The notes under the pieces are model-generated. The model saw nothing but the letters and a program-made list of their open reading frames with translations. It did not search any database and was not told where the DNA came from. The position numbers and the translations under genes were made by a program. 64,000 nt of DNA. It comes from DATAGF01 sp963835685. Lineage in GTDB: Bacteria; Actinomycetota; Thermoleophilia; Miltoncostaeales; Miltoncostaeaceae. The DNA is taken from contig CAWIGI010000003.1 in NCBI GenBank assembly GCA_963835685.1, positions 1-64,000 of the forward strand, given 5' to 3'. How positions within the stretch are numbered: the stretch's first letter is position 1; each line of letters opens with the position of its first letter. Of the stretch, positions 12,961 to 21,267 are shown one piece after another.

Positions 12961-14127
12961 GTGACGCCACCCGTCCTGCGCGACGTGCGCGCCGAGCTGC
13001 CGTGCCTGGCGGCGACGACCTACCTGAACAGCGGCGCGATCGGGCCGCTCGCGCTGCCCGCGGCCAGGGCGCTGCAGGCCTGGGCCGCCGGCGCCCCGGC
13101 GCGGGCGCGGGGATCGCTGGAGGGCTTCGGGCGCATCGCGGCCCAGGCCGCGGCCCTGCGCGCCGCCGCGGGCCGCCTGGTGGGCGCCGCGCCGGGCACG
13201 GTCGCGCTGACGGCCAACACCACCCACGGGCTGAACCTCGTGGCCTGGGGGATCGACTGGCGGCCCGGCGACGAGATCGTCACGACGGCACTCGAGCACC
13301 CGGGCCTGACCGTGCCCCTGGCCATCGTGGCCCGCCGCACGGGCGCCCGCCTGCGCGTGATCGACGCCGAGCGCGCCGGCGGCGACCTCGCGGCGGAGGT
13401 CGGCCGGATCGCCGGTCCGCGGACCCGCCTGGTGGCCCTCTCGCACGTCTCCTGGGCCACCGGGGCCGCGCTCGACGTGGCCGGCGCGGCCCGCGCGGCC
13501 CGCGCCGTCGGCGCCCTGACCGCCGTGGACGGCGCCCAGTCGGTGGGCACGATCCCGGTCGACGCGGCGGCGCTCGGCGTTGACGCGTACGCCTTCCCCT
13601 CCCACAAGTGGCTGCTCGGGCCCGAGGGCGTCGGTGCGCTCTGGGTCAGGCCGGAGGCCATGGAGCGCATCGACGTCACCGTAGCGGGGCTGGAGAGCGC
13701 CGCGGGCGGCGCGGCGCACGGGGAGGACGGCGCCATGGAGCCCCACCCCTCGGCCCGCCGCTACGAGGCCTCGACCCCGCCGGCCGCCCTGCTCGCCGCG
13801 TGGGAGGCGAGCCTCGCGTGGCTCGAGGGGCTCGGCTGGCCCTGGATCCACGCCCGGGTCCGCGAGGCCCAGGCCGCCGCGCGCGAGGCCCTCGCGCGGG
13901 TGCCGGGCGTGGAGGTGCTGACGCCCCCGGGGCCCCAGGGCGGCCTCGTGACCTTCAGCGTGGCCGGACGGGCCCCCGCGGAGGCGGCCGCGGAGCTGGC
14001 CGCGGGGGGCGTCGTCGTGCGCTCGCTGCCGCGCCCCGAGGCGTTGCGGGCATCGGTCGGGTTCTTCACCGACGACGCCGACGTGGCGCGTCTGGCGGCG
14101 GCCGTCGCCGCGCTGTCCTCCTGCTAG
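12961..14127 (+). CDS. Class V aminotransferase (cysteine desulfurase-like)
   Basis: PLP-dependent fold-type I enzyme of about 388 residues. Visible motifs are TTYLNSGAIGPL at the N-terminus, LTANTTHGLNLVAWG, TTALEHPGL, HVSWATGAALDV, AVDGAQSVG (PLP-ring aspartate) and FPSHKWLLGPEGVGALWV with the Schiff-base lysine. The family includes cysteine desulfurases, isopenicillin-N epimerase-like and kynureninase-like enzymes. No active-site Cys loop of a classical IscS/SufS is evident, so the substrate is open. Start GTG 12961 is chosen because the conserved N-terminus begins a few residues later. Its TAG stop overlaps the promoter of murA. Confidence 0.82.
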   Translation: MTPPVLRDVRAELPCLAATTYLNSGAIGPLALPAARALQAWAAGAPARARGSLEGFGRIAAQAAALRAAAGRLVGAAPGTVALTANTTHGLNLVAWGIDWRPGDEIVTTALEHPGLTVPLAIVARRTGARLRVIDAERAGGDLAAEVGRIAGPRTRLVALSHVSWATGAALDVAGAARAARAVGALTAVDGAQSVGTIPVDAAALGVDAYAFPSHKWLLGPEGVGALWVRPEAMERIDVTVAGLESAAGGAAHGEDGAMEPHPSARRYEASTPPAALLAAWEASLAWLEGLGWPWIHARVREAQAAAREALARVPGVEVLTPPGPQGGLVTFSVAGRAPAEAAAELAAGGVVVRSLPRPEALRASVGFFTDDADVARLAAAVAALSSC

Positions 14128-14130
14128 CTT
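14125..14130 (+). promoter_or_regulatory. -10 element for leaderless murA
   Basis: TAGCTT lies 8 bases before the murA GTG and its first three bases are the TAG stop of the upstream gene. No Shine-Dalgarno is visible, which suggests a leaderless transcript. Confidence 0.4.
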
Positions 14131-14138
14131 CCGAGGAC

Positions 14139-15425
14139 GTGAGCCAGGACAGGCTGGTCATCCGGGGCGGCCGGGCGCTGTCCGGCACCATCGTGCCGAG
14201 CGGGAACAAGAACGCCGCTCTGCCGATCCTCGCCGCCTGCCTGCTCACCGACGAGGAGGTCGTGCTCGACAACGTGCCCGACATCCTCGACGTGCACGTG
14301 ATGCTCGCCCTGCTCGACGACCTCGGGGTGAGCGTGCGCGACGAGGGCCCCAACTGCCTGGCGCTGCGGGCCGACCGGGTGAGGACCACCCAGCTCGACC
14401 CCGACCTGTGCCGCCGCCTGCGGGCGTCGCTGCTGCTGGCCGGGCCCCTGCTCGCCCGCTGCGGCCAGGTGGAGCTCCCCCTGGCCGGCGGCGACTTCAT
14501 CGGGCGCCGGCGCGTGGACACCCACCTGCTCGCCTTCCGTGGGCTGGGCGCCGAGTGCGTCGTCAACCGCACCTACAGGCTCAGCCACGCCGGGCTCCGC
14601 GGCGCCGACATCTTCCTCGACGAGGCGTCCGTGACCGCGACCGAGAACGCCCTCATGGCGGCGGTCACGGCGGCCGGGCGGACCGTCGTCATGAACGCCG
14701 CCGGGGAGCCCCACGTCCAGGACCTGGCGCGGTTCCTCGTGGCGCTCGGGGCCCGGATCGACGGCATCGGCACCAACCGGCTGATCGTGGACGGCGTCGA
14801 GCGGCTGTCGGGCGGGCGCTTCCGGATCGGCCCCGACCACATCGAGATCGCCTCGTTCATCGGTCTCGGCGCCATCACCGGCTCCGACCTGACCATCGCC
14901 GACGTGCGGGCCGAGGACCTGCGAATGATCAACCTCACGTTCGAGCGCCTCGGGATCCGGGTCGAGCTCGACGGCGACGCCCTCCGCGTGCCGCCGGAGC
15001 AGGACCTGCGGGTCGTGGCGGACGAGGGCGACGCGATCCCCAAGATCGACGACGGCATCTGGCCGGCCTTCCCCGCCGACCTCACGAGCATCGCCACGGC
15101 CGTGGCCACCCAGGCCCACGGCACCGTGATGATCTTCGAGAAGATGTTCGAGAACCGGCTGTTCTTCGTGGACAAGCTGGTGTCGATGGGCGCGCGGATC
15201 GTCCTCTGCGACCCGCACCGGGCCGTCGTCAGCGGCCCTTCGCAGCTCTTCGGGGAGCGGCTGGAGAGCCCCGACATCCGCGCCGGCATGGCGATGCTGA
15301 TCGCCAGCCTCGCCGCGACGGGGACGAGCACGATCGGCAACGTCGGCCAGATCGACCGCGGCTACGAGCGCATCGACGAGCGCCTGCAGGCCGTCGGGGC
15401 GGAGATCGAGCGCGTCCGTGAGTGA
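14139..15425 (+). CDS. murA: UDP-N-acetylglucosamine 1-carboxyvinyltransferase
   Basis: First committed step of peptidoglycan synthesis: transfers enolpyruvate from PEP to UDP-GlcNAc in the cytoplasm. The N-terminus has SGNKNAALPILAACLL with the conserved Lys24-Asn25. The EPT-fold signatures include MIFEKMFENRLFFVDKL near the C-terminus. The loop that carries the catalytic and fosfomycin-binding Cys in E. coli (PGGCTIGxRPVDLH) reads AGGDFIGRRRVDTH, so Cys115 is replaced by Asp119. The 428-residue length is normal. The stop overlaps the hisZ start by 8 bases, which links it to the histidine genes. Confidence 0.92.
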   Translation: MSQDRLVIRGGRALSGTIVPSGNKNAALPILAACLLTDEEVVLDNVPDILDVHVMLALLDDLGVSVRDEGPNCLALRADRVRTTQLDPDLCRRLRASLLLAGPLLARCGQVELPLAGGDFIGRRRVDTHLLAFRGLGAECVVNRTYRLSHAGLRGADIFLDEASVTATENALMAAVTAAGRTVVMNAAGEPHVQDLARFLVALGARIDGIGTNRLIVDGVERLSGGRFRIGPDHIEIASFIGLGAITGSDLTIADVRAEDLRMINLTFERLGIRVELDGDALRVPPEQDLRVVADEGDAIPKIDDGIWPAFPADLTSIATAVATQAHGTVMIFEKMFENRLFFVDKLVSMGARIVLCDPHRAVVSGPSQLFGERLESPDIRAGMAMLIASLAATGTSTIGNVGQIDRGYERIDERLQAVGAEIERVRE

Positions 15426-16656
15426 GGTCCCGCCCGCCGCCCTGCCCGCCGGCGCCAAGGACGTGCTGGCGGTCGAGGCGCAGGAGCTGCGCGAGGTCGA
15501 GGCGGCGCTGCGCGAGCGCTTCAGGCGCTACGGGTACCGCGAGGTGATGACCCCGGTCCTGGAGTTCGCCGACGTCATCGACCGCGCCCAGGAGGGCGGG
15601 CTGCGCGAGGCCTTCCGCCTCTTCGACGACCACGGCCGCGTGCTGGTGCTGCGCCCCGACCTCACGATCCCGGTCGCCCGCCTGGTGGCCACGCGCATGG
15701 CGGACCACCCCGGCCCGGTGAGGGCCTTCTACCTGGCGCGCGCCTTCCGGCCGGTGCCCGCCGGGCGCCCGCGCGCCTCGGAGCAGCGCCAGGCCGGCGT
15801 GGAGCTCGTGGGCGCGAACGGCCCCGGCGCCGACGCCGAGGCCATCGCCCTGCTCGCCGACAGCCTCGCGGCCACCGGGCTCGAGGGCCTGCGGATCGGG
15901 GTGGCCGACGTCTCGCTGACGGCGGCGGTGCTCGACGGCGTCGTGCCCGATCCGGAGGCGCGCGCCGCCCTGCGCGCCGCGCTCGCCGCCCGCGACCTCG
16001 CCGGCTGGCGCCGCCTCGCCCGCGGGGCGGGGGAGCCGACCGGCCTCCTGGAGCGCCTGCCCACCCTGCGCGGCGGCGCCGAGACGCTGGACCGGCTCGG
16101 GGAGGCCGTCCCGGCGGCCGCGGCGGCCTGCGAGGGCCTGCGCCGGACCCTGGGCCTCGTCGCGGAGCACGGCGTCGCCGACGCGGTCGTGATCGACCTG
16201 GGCGTGATGCGCGACTGGCCGTACTACTCGGGGGTGGTCTACGAGGCGTACGCGCCCGGGGTCGGCGAGCCCGTGGCGATGGGCGGGCGCTACGACGGCC
16301 TCGCCGGGCGGTTCGGGCGCGAGCGCCCGGCCGTCGGCTTCGGCATCGCCCTCGACGCCCTCCACCGCGCTCTCATGGCCGCCGGCGCCGCGGACCCGCC
16401 GCCGCGCGAGGGCGTGGTGCTGGTGGGCGGGCTCGACGAGGACCCGGCCGGGGCCGCGGCGGCGCGGCGCGCCGGGCTGGCGGTCGTGGCGCTGGCCGCA
16501 TCCGAGGAGAGCCTCGCGGAGGACCTCGCCGAGGCCGACGGGTGGCGGTTCGTGGCCCGCCGCAGCGGCACCGGCTACGCGGTGCTCGACCGCGCCACCG
16601 GCGAGCGGCGCTCCGGCGTCGCCCGGCTGGAGGAGGCGCTCCCATCGCCGGGCTGA
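15418..16656 (+). CDS. hisZ: ATP phosphoribosyltransferase regulatory subunit
   Basis: A HisRS-like protein that activates short-form HisG for the first step of histidine synthesis. Class II synthetase-like motifs are FRRYGYREVMTPVLEFADVI, LVLRPDLTIPVARLVATRM and MGGRYDGLAGRFG. The 412 residues include no histidyl-tRNA anticodon-binding domain of HisS type, and the gene lies directly before hisG, so HisZ is favoured over HisS. It overlaps murA by 8 bases at GTG 15418. Confidence 0.88.
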   Translation: MSEVPPAALPAGAKDVLAVEAQELREVEAALRERFRRYGYREVMTPVLEFADVIDRAQEGGLREAFRLFDDHGRVLVLRPDLTIPVARLVATRMADHPGPVRAFYLARAFRPVPAGRPRASEQRQAGVELVGANGPGADAEAIALLADSLAATGLEGLRIGVADVSLTAAVLDGVVPDPEARAALRAALAARDLAGWRRLARGAGEPTGLLERLPTLRGGAETLDRLGEAVPAAAAACEGLRRTLGLVAEHGVADAVVIDLGVMRDWPYYSGVVYEAYAPGVGEPVAMGGRYDGLAGRFGRERPAVGFGIALDALHRALMAAGAADPPPREGVVLVGGLDEDPAGAAAARRAGLAVVALAASEESLAEDLAEADGWRFVARRSGTGYAVLDRATGERRSGVARLEEALPSPG

Positions 16657-17282
16657 GGATCTGCGTGCCGCTCGGGGCGCTCTTCGACGACGCGGTGGCC
16701 GCGCTGGAGGCGGCGGGGCTGGACGTCGCGCCCCTGCGGGACGCCGGCCGGCGCCTCGTCGTGCAGGACGGAGGGGGCACGACCTACATCACGACCCGCC
16801 CGTCGGACGTGCCCGTCTACGTCGAGAGCGGGGCGGCCGACCTCGGCATCCTCGGGAAGGACGTCCTGCTCGAGCGCTCCCCGGACGTCTACGAGCTGCT
16901 CGACCTGGGGTTCGGCCACTGCCGGATGGTCTACGCCACGTCCGCGGGCGAGGACCCGACCCCCGCGGCCCTCGAGCACCTCGGGGTCGTCCGCGTCGCG
17001 ACCAAGTACCCCGTCACGACGGCCGCCCACTTCACGGCCACCGGGCGGCAGGCCGAGGTGGTGAAGGTCAACGGCTCCGTCGAGCTCGCGCCGCTCGTCG
17101 GGCTGGCGCACGGCATCGTCAACCTCGTGGCGACCGGGCGCACGCTGCGCGACAACGGGCTCGTGGAGCGCGAGGAGCTGTTCGCCTCGTCCGCGCGCCT
17201 GATCGCCAACCGCGTCAGTCAGACGCTCAAGGCCGACGCGATCGACCGCCTGGCCGACCGCCTCGACCCGGGGGCGCCGTGA
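16644..17282 (+). CDS. hisG: ATP phosphoribosyltransferase, short form
   Basis: Condenses ATP and PRPP to phosphoribosyl-ATP, the entry step to histidine. The core is TTYITTRPSDVPVYVESGAA, DLGILGKDVLLE, RVATKYPVTTAAHF and VNGSVELAPLVGLAHGIVNL. It is about 212 residues and lacks the C-terminal regulatory domain, as expected with HisZ. The N-terminal PKGR motif of most HisG reads PLGAL here. The start is uncertain: GTG 16665 would delete the first beta strand (LRICVPLG). An in-frame ATC at 16644 sits 7 bases after a perfect AGGAGG and gives a normal N-terminus. CTG 16653 overlaps the hisZ stop as CTGA. Confidence 0.88.
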   Translation: MAGLRICVPLGALFDDAVAALEAAGLDVAPLRDAGRRLVVQDGGGTTYITTRPSDVPVYVESGAADLGILGKDVLLERSPDVYELLDLGFGHCRMVYATSAGEDPTPAALEHLGVVRVATKYPVTTAAHFTATGRQAEVVKVNGSVELAPLVGLAHGIVNLVATGRTLRDNGLVEREELFASSARLIANRVSQTLKADAIDRLADRLDPGAP

Positions 17283-18544
17283 GCGCGCCCCCGCGTCGCG
17301 CCCGCCTGCGCGCGGGCGGGGCCCAGGCCATCGCCCACACCCTCCGCCCCGGGGCCGACGTCGAGGGGCTGCGCGAGGGCGTCGCCGCGACCCTCGACGA
17401 CGTCCGCGCGCGGGGGGACGACGCGCTCGTCAACTCGGCGCGCCGGTTCGACTGCGCCGGCTTCACGCACGACCGGCTGCGCGTGCCGCCGGCGGCGATC
17501 GAACGGGCCGCCGAGCGCCTCGGCGACGACCTGCGGGCGGCCGTCGTCGCCGCGTCGGCGCAGGTGCGGATCGTCGCCGAGGCCCTGCTGCCGGACGACC
17601 GCCACGTGACGCTCCCCTACGGCCAGCGCGTCTCGGTGCGCCGCGTCCCGGTGGACTCGGCGGGCTGCTACGTGCCCGGGGGGCGCGCCGCGTACCCCTC
17701 GAGCCTGGTGATGGCGGCGGTCCCCGCGCAGGTCGCCGGCGTCGGGCGCGTCGTCGTCGTGAGCCCGCCAGGCGACGACGGACGCCCCGCGCCGGCCATC
17801 CTCGCGACGGCGGGCCTCCTCGGCGTGGAGGAGGTCTACGCGGCGGGCGGCGCGGCCGCGATCGGGGCGCTCGCCTATGGCACCGCCTCGATCGCCCCGG
17901 TCGCGGTGGTGGCCGGGCCGGGGAGCCCCTGGGTGCAGGAGGCGAAGCGCCAGGTCGCCGGCACGGTCGGCATCGACGGGCTCGCGGGCCCCAGCGAGGT
18001 CATGATCATCGCCGACTCCGGAGCGGACCCGGCCGCGATGGCCCTCGACCTGCTGGCCCAGGCCGAGCACGGCCCCGACTCGCCGGCGGTGCTGGCGAGC
18101 GACGACCCCGAGGTCGTGGACGCCGTCGCCGCCGCGCTGGAGGGCCTCCCGGAGGCGATCGGCCCCATCACCCTCGTCGAGTGTGCCAGCATGCCGCTGG
18201 CGATCGAGCTCGCGGAGGCCTTCGCCCCGGAGCACCTGGAGGTCGCGACCCGCGATCCCCAGGCGGTCGCGTCCGAGATCACGCGGGCGGGGGCGGTGTT
18301 CGTGGGGCCCAACTGCGCCACCGCGTTCGGCGACTACGTCGCGGGCTCCAACCACGTCCTGCCCACCGGGGGCGCCGCGCGCCACGCGTCGGCCCTGGGG
18401 CCAACCACGTTCCTGCGGAGGATGTCGGTGGTCGAGATGACCGACGAGGCGGTCGAGGCGCTGACGCCCCACCTGGCGGCGCTGGCCGACGCCGAGGGCT
18501 TCCCCATGCACCGCCGCTCGGCCGAGGCGAGGGTGCGCCCGTGA
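17279..18544 (+). CDS. hisD: Histidinol dehydrogenase
   Basis: Zinc- and NAD-dependent enzyme that oxidises L-histidinol to L-histidine, the last two steps of the pathway. Family motifs: VSVRRVPVDSAGCYVPGGRA, GPGSPWVQEAKRQVAG, IDGLAGPSEVMIIAD, AQAEHGPDSPAVL (zinc ligands Gln and His) and GSNHVLPTGGAARHASALG. The 421-residue length is usual. It starts on a GTGA overlap with hisG and ends on one with hisB. Confidence 0.96.
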   Translation: MSAPPRRARLRAGGAQAIAHTLRPGADVEGLREGVAATLDDVRARGDDALVNSARRFDCAGFTHDRLRVPPAAIERAAERLGDDLRAAVVAASAQVRIVAEALLPDDRHVTLPYGQRVSVRRVPVDSAGCYVPGGRAAYPSSLVMAAVPAQVAGVGRVVVVSPPGDDGRPAPAILATAGLLGVEEVYAAGGAAAIGALAYGTASIAPVAVVAGPGSPWVQEAKRQVAGTVGIDGLAGPSEVMIIADSGADPAAMALDLLAQAEHGPDSPAVLASDDPEVVDAVAAALEGLPEAIGPITLVECASMPLAIELAEAFAPEHLEVATRDPQAVASEITRAGAVFVGPNCATAFGDYVAGSNHVLPTGGAARHASALGPTTFLRRMSVVEMTDEAVEALTPHLAALADAEGFPMHRRSAEARVRP

Positions 18545-19128
18545 GCAGGGCGGCCGAGGTGCGCAGGGCCACGCGCGAGACCGACGTGCGCGTGCGCGTG
18601 GTTCTCGACGGCTCGGGGACGTCGGACGTCTCGACCGGCGTCGGGTTCCTCGACCACCTGCTGACGCTGCTGGCGCGCCACTCGCTGATCGACCTGGAGG
18701 TCGCTGCCACCGGCGACCTGGAGACCGGCAGTCACCACACGGCCGAGGACGTCGGCATCACGCTCGGGCAGGCGCTGGCGAAGGCGCTGGGCGACCGGGC
18801 GGGCATCGAGCGCTACGGCTGGGCGGCCGTGCCCATGGACGAGTGCCTCGCCCTGGCGGCCATCGACCTGTCCGGGCGCCCGTACGCCGCGGTGGACGTC
18901 CCGCTGCCCGACCTCGTCATCGGCGGGCTCGAGACCGAGACCCTCCCCGAGTTCCTTCGCGGGCTCGCCAACCATGCCGGCCTCACGCTGCACGTGCGCC
19001 TGTTGGCGCCGGGCGGCGCCCACCACGCGATGGAGGGAAGCATCAAGGCCGTGGCCAAGGCGCTGGCGATCGCGGTCGCGCCCAACCCGCGGGTGGCGGG
19101 CATCCCGTTAACCAAGGGGACCCTGTGA
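18541..19128 (+). CDS. hisB: Imidazoleglycerol-phosphate dehydratase
   Basis: Mn-dependent dehydratase making imidazole acetol phosphate. Metal-binding motifs are FLDHLLTLLARHSLIDL, GSHHTAEDVGITLGQAL and GGAHHAMEGSIKAVAKAL. The C-terminus is GIPLTKGTL, close to the usual GVPSTKG. It is the monofunctional 195-residue form, without a histidinol phosphatase domain. It starts at GTG 18541, overlapping the hisD stop. No hisC lies between hisD and hisB, where many actinobacteria place it. Confidence 0.95.
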   Translation: MSRAAEVRRATRETDVRVRVVLDGSGTSDVSTGVGFLDHLLTLLARHSLIDLEVAATGDLETGSHHTAEDVGITLGQALAKALGDRAGIERYGWAAVPMDECLALAAIDLSGRPYAAVDVPLPDLVIGGLETETLPEFLRGLANHAGLTLHVRLLAPGGAHHAMEGSIKAVAKALAIAVAPNPRVAGIPLTKGTL

Positions 19129-19775
19129 GCGGGCCCACCCGGCTCGCCGTGCTCGACTACCGGGTCAGCAACCTGCGCAGCGCGACGAAGGCCCTCGAGC
19201 TCCTGGGGGCCGACGTGCGCGTGACCGGCGACCCGGCCGAGGTGCCCGGCGCCGACGCCGTCGTGCTGCCCGGCGTGGGCCACTTCGGCGAGGCGATGCG
19301 GCGGCTCCGCACCCTCGGGCTCGACCGGGCGGTGCTGCGCGCCGTCGACGAGGGCGTGCCCGTCCTCGGCTTCTGCGTGGGCCTGCAGCTGCTCTTCTCC
19401 GAGAGCGAGGAGAGCCCGGGCGTGTCGGGCTTGGGGGTGCTGCCCGGACCCGTGCGGCGCCTGAAGACCGACCGCAAGCTGCCGCACATCGGCTGGAGCA
19501 CGGTCGAGTGGGAGCCCGGCAGCGGCCTCGGCCCGGAAAGCGGGCGGCCCGCCGAGTCGACGTACTACTTCGTCCACAGCTTCGCGCCCGAGCCCGAGGA
19601 CGGAGCGCTCGTGCTGGGCCGGGCGCGCCACGGCGCCGAGTTCTGCGCCGCCGCGGGCCGTCCCGGCGTGACCGGGCTGCAGTTCCACCCCGAGAAGTCG
19701 AGCGCCGCGGGGCTCGCGCTGCTCGGGCGCTGGCTCGCGGGGGTCCGCGCCGCCAGCGGCGCCCCGATCACGTGA
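19125..19775 (+). CDS. hisH: Imidazole glycerol phosphate synthase, glutamine amidotransferase subunit
   Basis: Class I glutaminase that supplies ammonia to HisF. The N-terminus LAVLDYRVSNLRSATKAL, the nucleophile motif GFCVGLQLLF (GxCxGxQ) and the FHPEKSS His-Glu pair complete the triad. About 216 residues. It starts at GTG 19125 overlapping hisB and overlaps hisA at its end, so the whole run is translationally coupled. Confidence 0.95.
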   Translation: MSGPTRLAVLDYRVSNLRSATKALELLGADVRVTGDPAEVPGADAVVLPGVGHFGEAMRRLRTLGLDRAVLRAVDEGVPVLGFCVGLQLLFSESEESPGVSGLGVLPGPVRRLKTDRKLPHIGWSTVEWEPGSGLGPESGRPAESTYYFVHSFAPEPEDGALVLGRARHGAEFCAAAGRPGVTGLQFHPEKSSAAGLALLGRWLAGVRAASGAPIT

Positions 19776-20515
19776 TCGACCTCTACCCGGCCATCGATCT
19801 GCAGGGCGGCCGCGCGGTGCGGCTGCGCCGCGGCGACTTCGCCCAGTTGACCGTCTTCAGCGACGACCCGGTGGCGCAGGCCCGGGCGTTCGCCGAGGCG
19901 GGCGCGTCGGTGCTCCACGTGGTCGATCTGGACGGCGCGCGGCAGGGCCAGCCGGTGCACGCGGCGCTGGTGGCGAGCATCGCGGCCGCGTTCCCGGGCA
20001 CGGTGCACCTGGGCGGCGGGCTGCGATCGCGCGCGGCGATCGAGACCGCCATGGCGACCGGCGTCAACCGGGTCGTCGTGGGAACCGCGGTCCTCGAGGA
20101 CCGCACGCTGCTCGAGTGGGCCGTCGACCGCCTGGGCGACGGCCTCGTGGTGGGCCTGGACGCCCGCCAGGGGAAGGTGGCGACGCACGGCTGGACCCAG
20201 ATCTCCGACCGAGAGGCGGTCGAGGTCGCCACCGGTCTGGTGTCCATGGGCGTGCGCCGCCTGGCCTACACCGACATCAACCGCGACGGGACCCTCGGCG
20301 GCCCGAACCTGGCGGCGCTGCGGCGGCTGGCCGAGGCGGCCCCTCCACTCAAGCTGATCGCCTCGGGCGGCGTGTCGTCGCTCGACGACCTCCGGCGGCT
20401 GCGCGGGCTGCGCCTGCCGAACCTGACGGGGGTCATCGTCGGGCGCGCGCTCTACGAGGGCCGCTTCACGGTGGCGGAGGGCCTGGAGGCCCTCGCGGCC
20501 CGGAGCGCCGCATGA
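19772..20515 (+). CDS. hisA: Phosphoribosylformimino-AICAR phosphate isomerase
   Basis: TIM-barrel isomerase acting before HisF/HisH. Motifs: YPAIDLQGGRAVRLRRGDF (catalytic Asp), VHLGGGLRSRAAIETAMATG, GLDARQGKVATHGW and LIASGGVSSLDDL (phosphate binding). Actinobacterial PriA proteins also do TrpF chemistry. This alternative cannot be excluded from sequence, but I see no clear PriA-specific segment. It starts at GTG 19772 overlapping hisH and ends overlapping hisF. Confidence 0.92.
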   Translation: MIDLYPAIDLQGGRAVRLRRGDFAQLTVFSDDPVAQARAFAEAGASVLHVVDLDGARQGQPVHAALVASIAAAFPGTVHLGGGLRSRAAIETAMATGVNRVVVGTAVLEDRTLLEWAVDRLGDGLVVGLDARQGKVATHGWTQISDREAVEVATGLVSMGVRRLAYTDINRDGTLGGPNLAALRRLAEAAPPLKLIASGGVSSLDDLRRLRGLRLPNLTGVIVGRALYEGRFTVAEGLEALAARSAA

Positions 20516-21267
20516 TCCGCGTGATCCCGTGCCTGGACGTGGACCGCGGCCGGGTCGTCAAGGGCGTCAACTTCGTCGGCCTGCGCGACGCGGGTGACCC
20601 GGTGGAGCTCGCCGCGCGCTACGACCACGAGGGGGCCGACGAGCTGGTGTTCCTGGACATCACGGCGAGCCACGAGGGGCGGGGCACGATCGTCGAGCTG
20701 GCGCGCCGGACCGCCGAGGAGGTCTTCATCCCCTTCACCATCGGCGGCGGGCTGCGCTCGGAGGAGGACATCCGCGAGGTGCTCGCGGCCGGGGCCGACA
20801 AGGTCTCCCTCAACTCGGCCGCCATCCGCGACCCCGGCCTGATCGAGCGCGGCTCGGCCCGGTTCGGGGCCCAGTGCATCGTCGTCGCGATCGATGCGAA
20901 GCGCCGAGAGCGCGGTTCCGGCTGGGAGGTCTTCCTCAACGGGGGGCGCCTCCCGACCGGGCGCGAGGCCGTCGTATGGGCCGCCGAGGCGGCCGGGCGC
21001 GGGGCGGGCGAGCTGCTCGTCACCAGCATGGACCGCGACGGGACCCAGGACGGCTTCGACGTCGAGCTGCTGGCGGCGGTGGCGGAGGCCGCGCCGGTGC
21101 CGGTGATCGCCTCCGGCGGGGCCGGGCGCCTCGAGCACTTCGCCGAGGCGGTCGCCGACGGCCACGCCGACGCGGTGCTCGCGGCCTCGGTCTTCCACGA
21201 CGGCGTCTACTCCATCGCCCAGGTGAAGGACGCGATGGCCGGCGCCGGCGTCCCCGTCAGGAGATAG
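20512..21267 (+). CDS. hisF: Imidazole glycerol phosphate synthase, cyclase subunit
   Basis: TIM-barrel cyclase that uses ammonia from HisH to form imidazole glycerol phosphate and AICAR. It begins MIRVIPCLDVDRGRVVKGV with the catalytic Asp, and has FTIGGGLRSEEDIREVLAAG, VSLNSAA, TSMDRDGTQDGFD with the second catalytic Asp, and VIASGGAGRLEHF. 251 residues, normal. The start ATG 20512 overlaps the hisA stop. It is the last his gene here; hisC, hisE and hisI are not in the window. The tail overlaps an opposing gene by 11 bases. Confidence 0.96.
   Translation: MIRVIPCLDVDRGRVVKGVNFVGLRDAGDPVELAARYDHEGADELVFLDITASHEGRGTIVELARRTAEEVFIPFTIGGGLRSEEDIREVLAAGADKVSLNSAAIRDPGLIERGSARFGAQCIVVAIDAKRRERGSGWEVFLNGGRLPTGREAVVWAAEAAGRGAGELLVTSMDRDGTQDGFDVELLAAVAEAAPVPVIASGGAGRLEHFAEAVADGHADAVLAASVFHDGVYSIAQVKDAMAGAGVPVRR

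Noticed and set aside
15418..16656. Histidyl-tRNA synthetase (hisS)
   Set aside because: The HisS anticodon-binding domain is not evident and the gene sits directly before short-form hisG, which needs HisZ.
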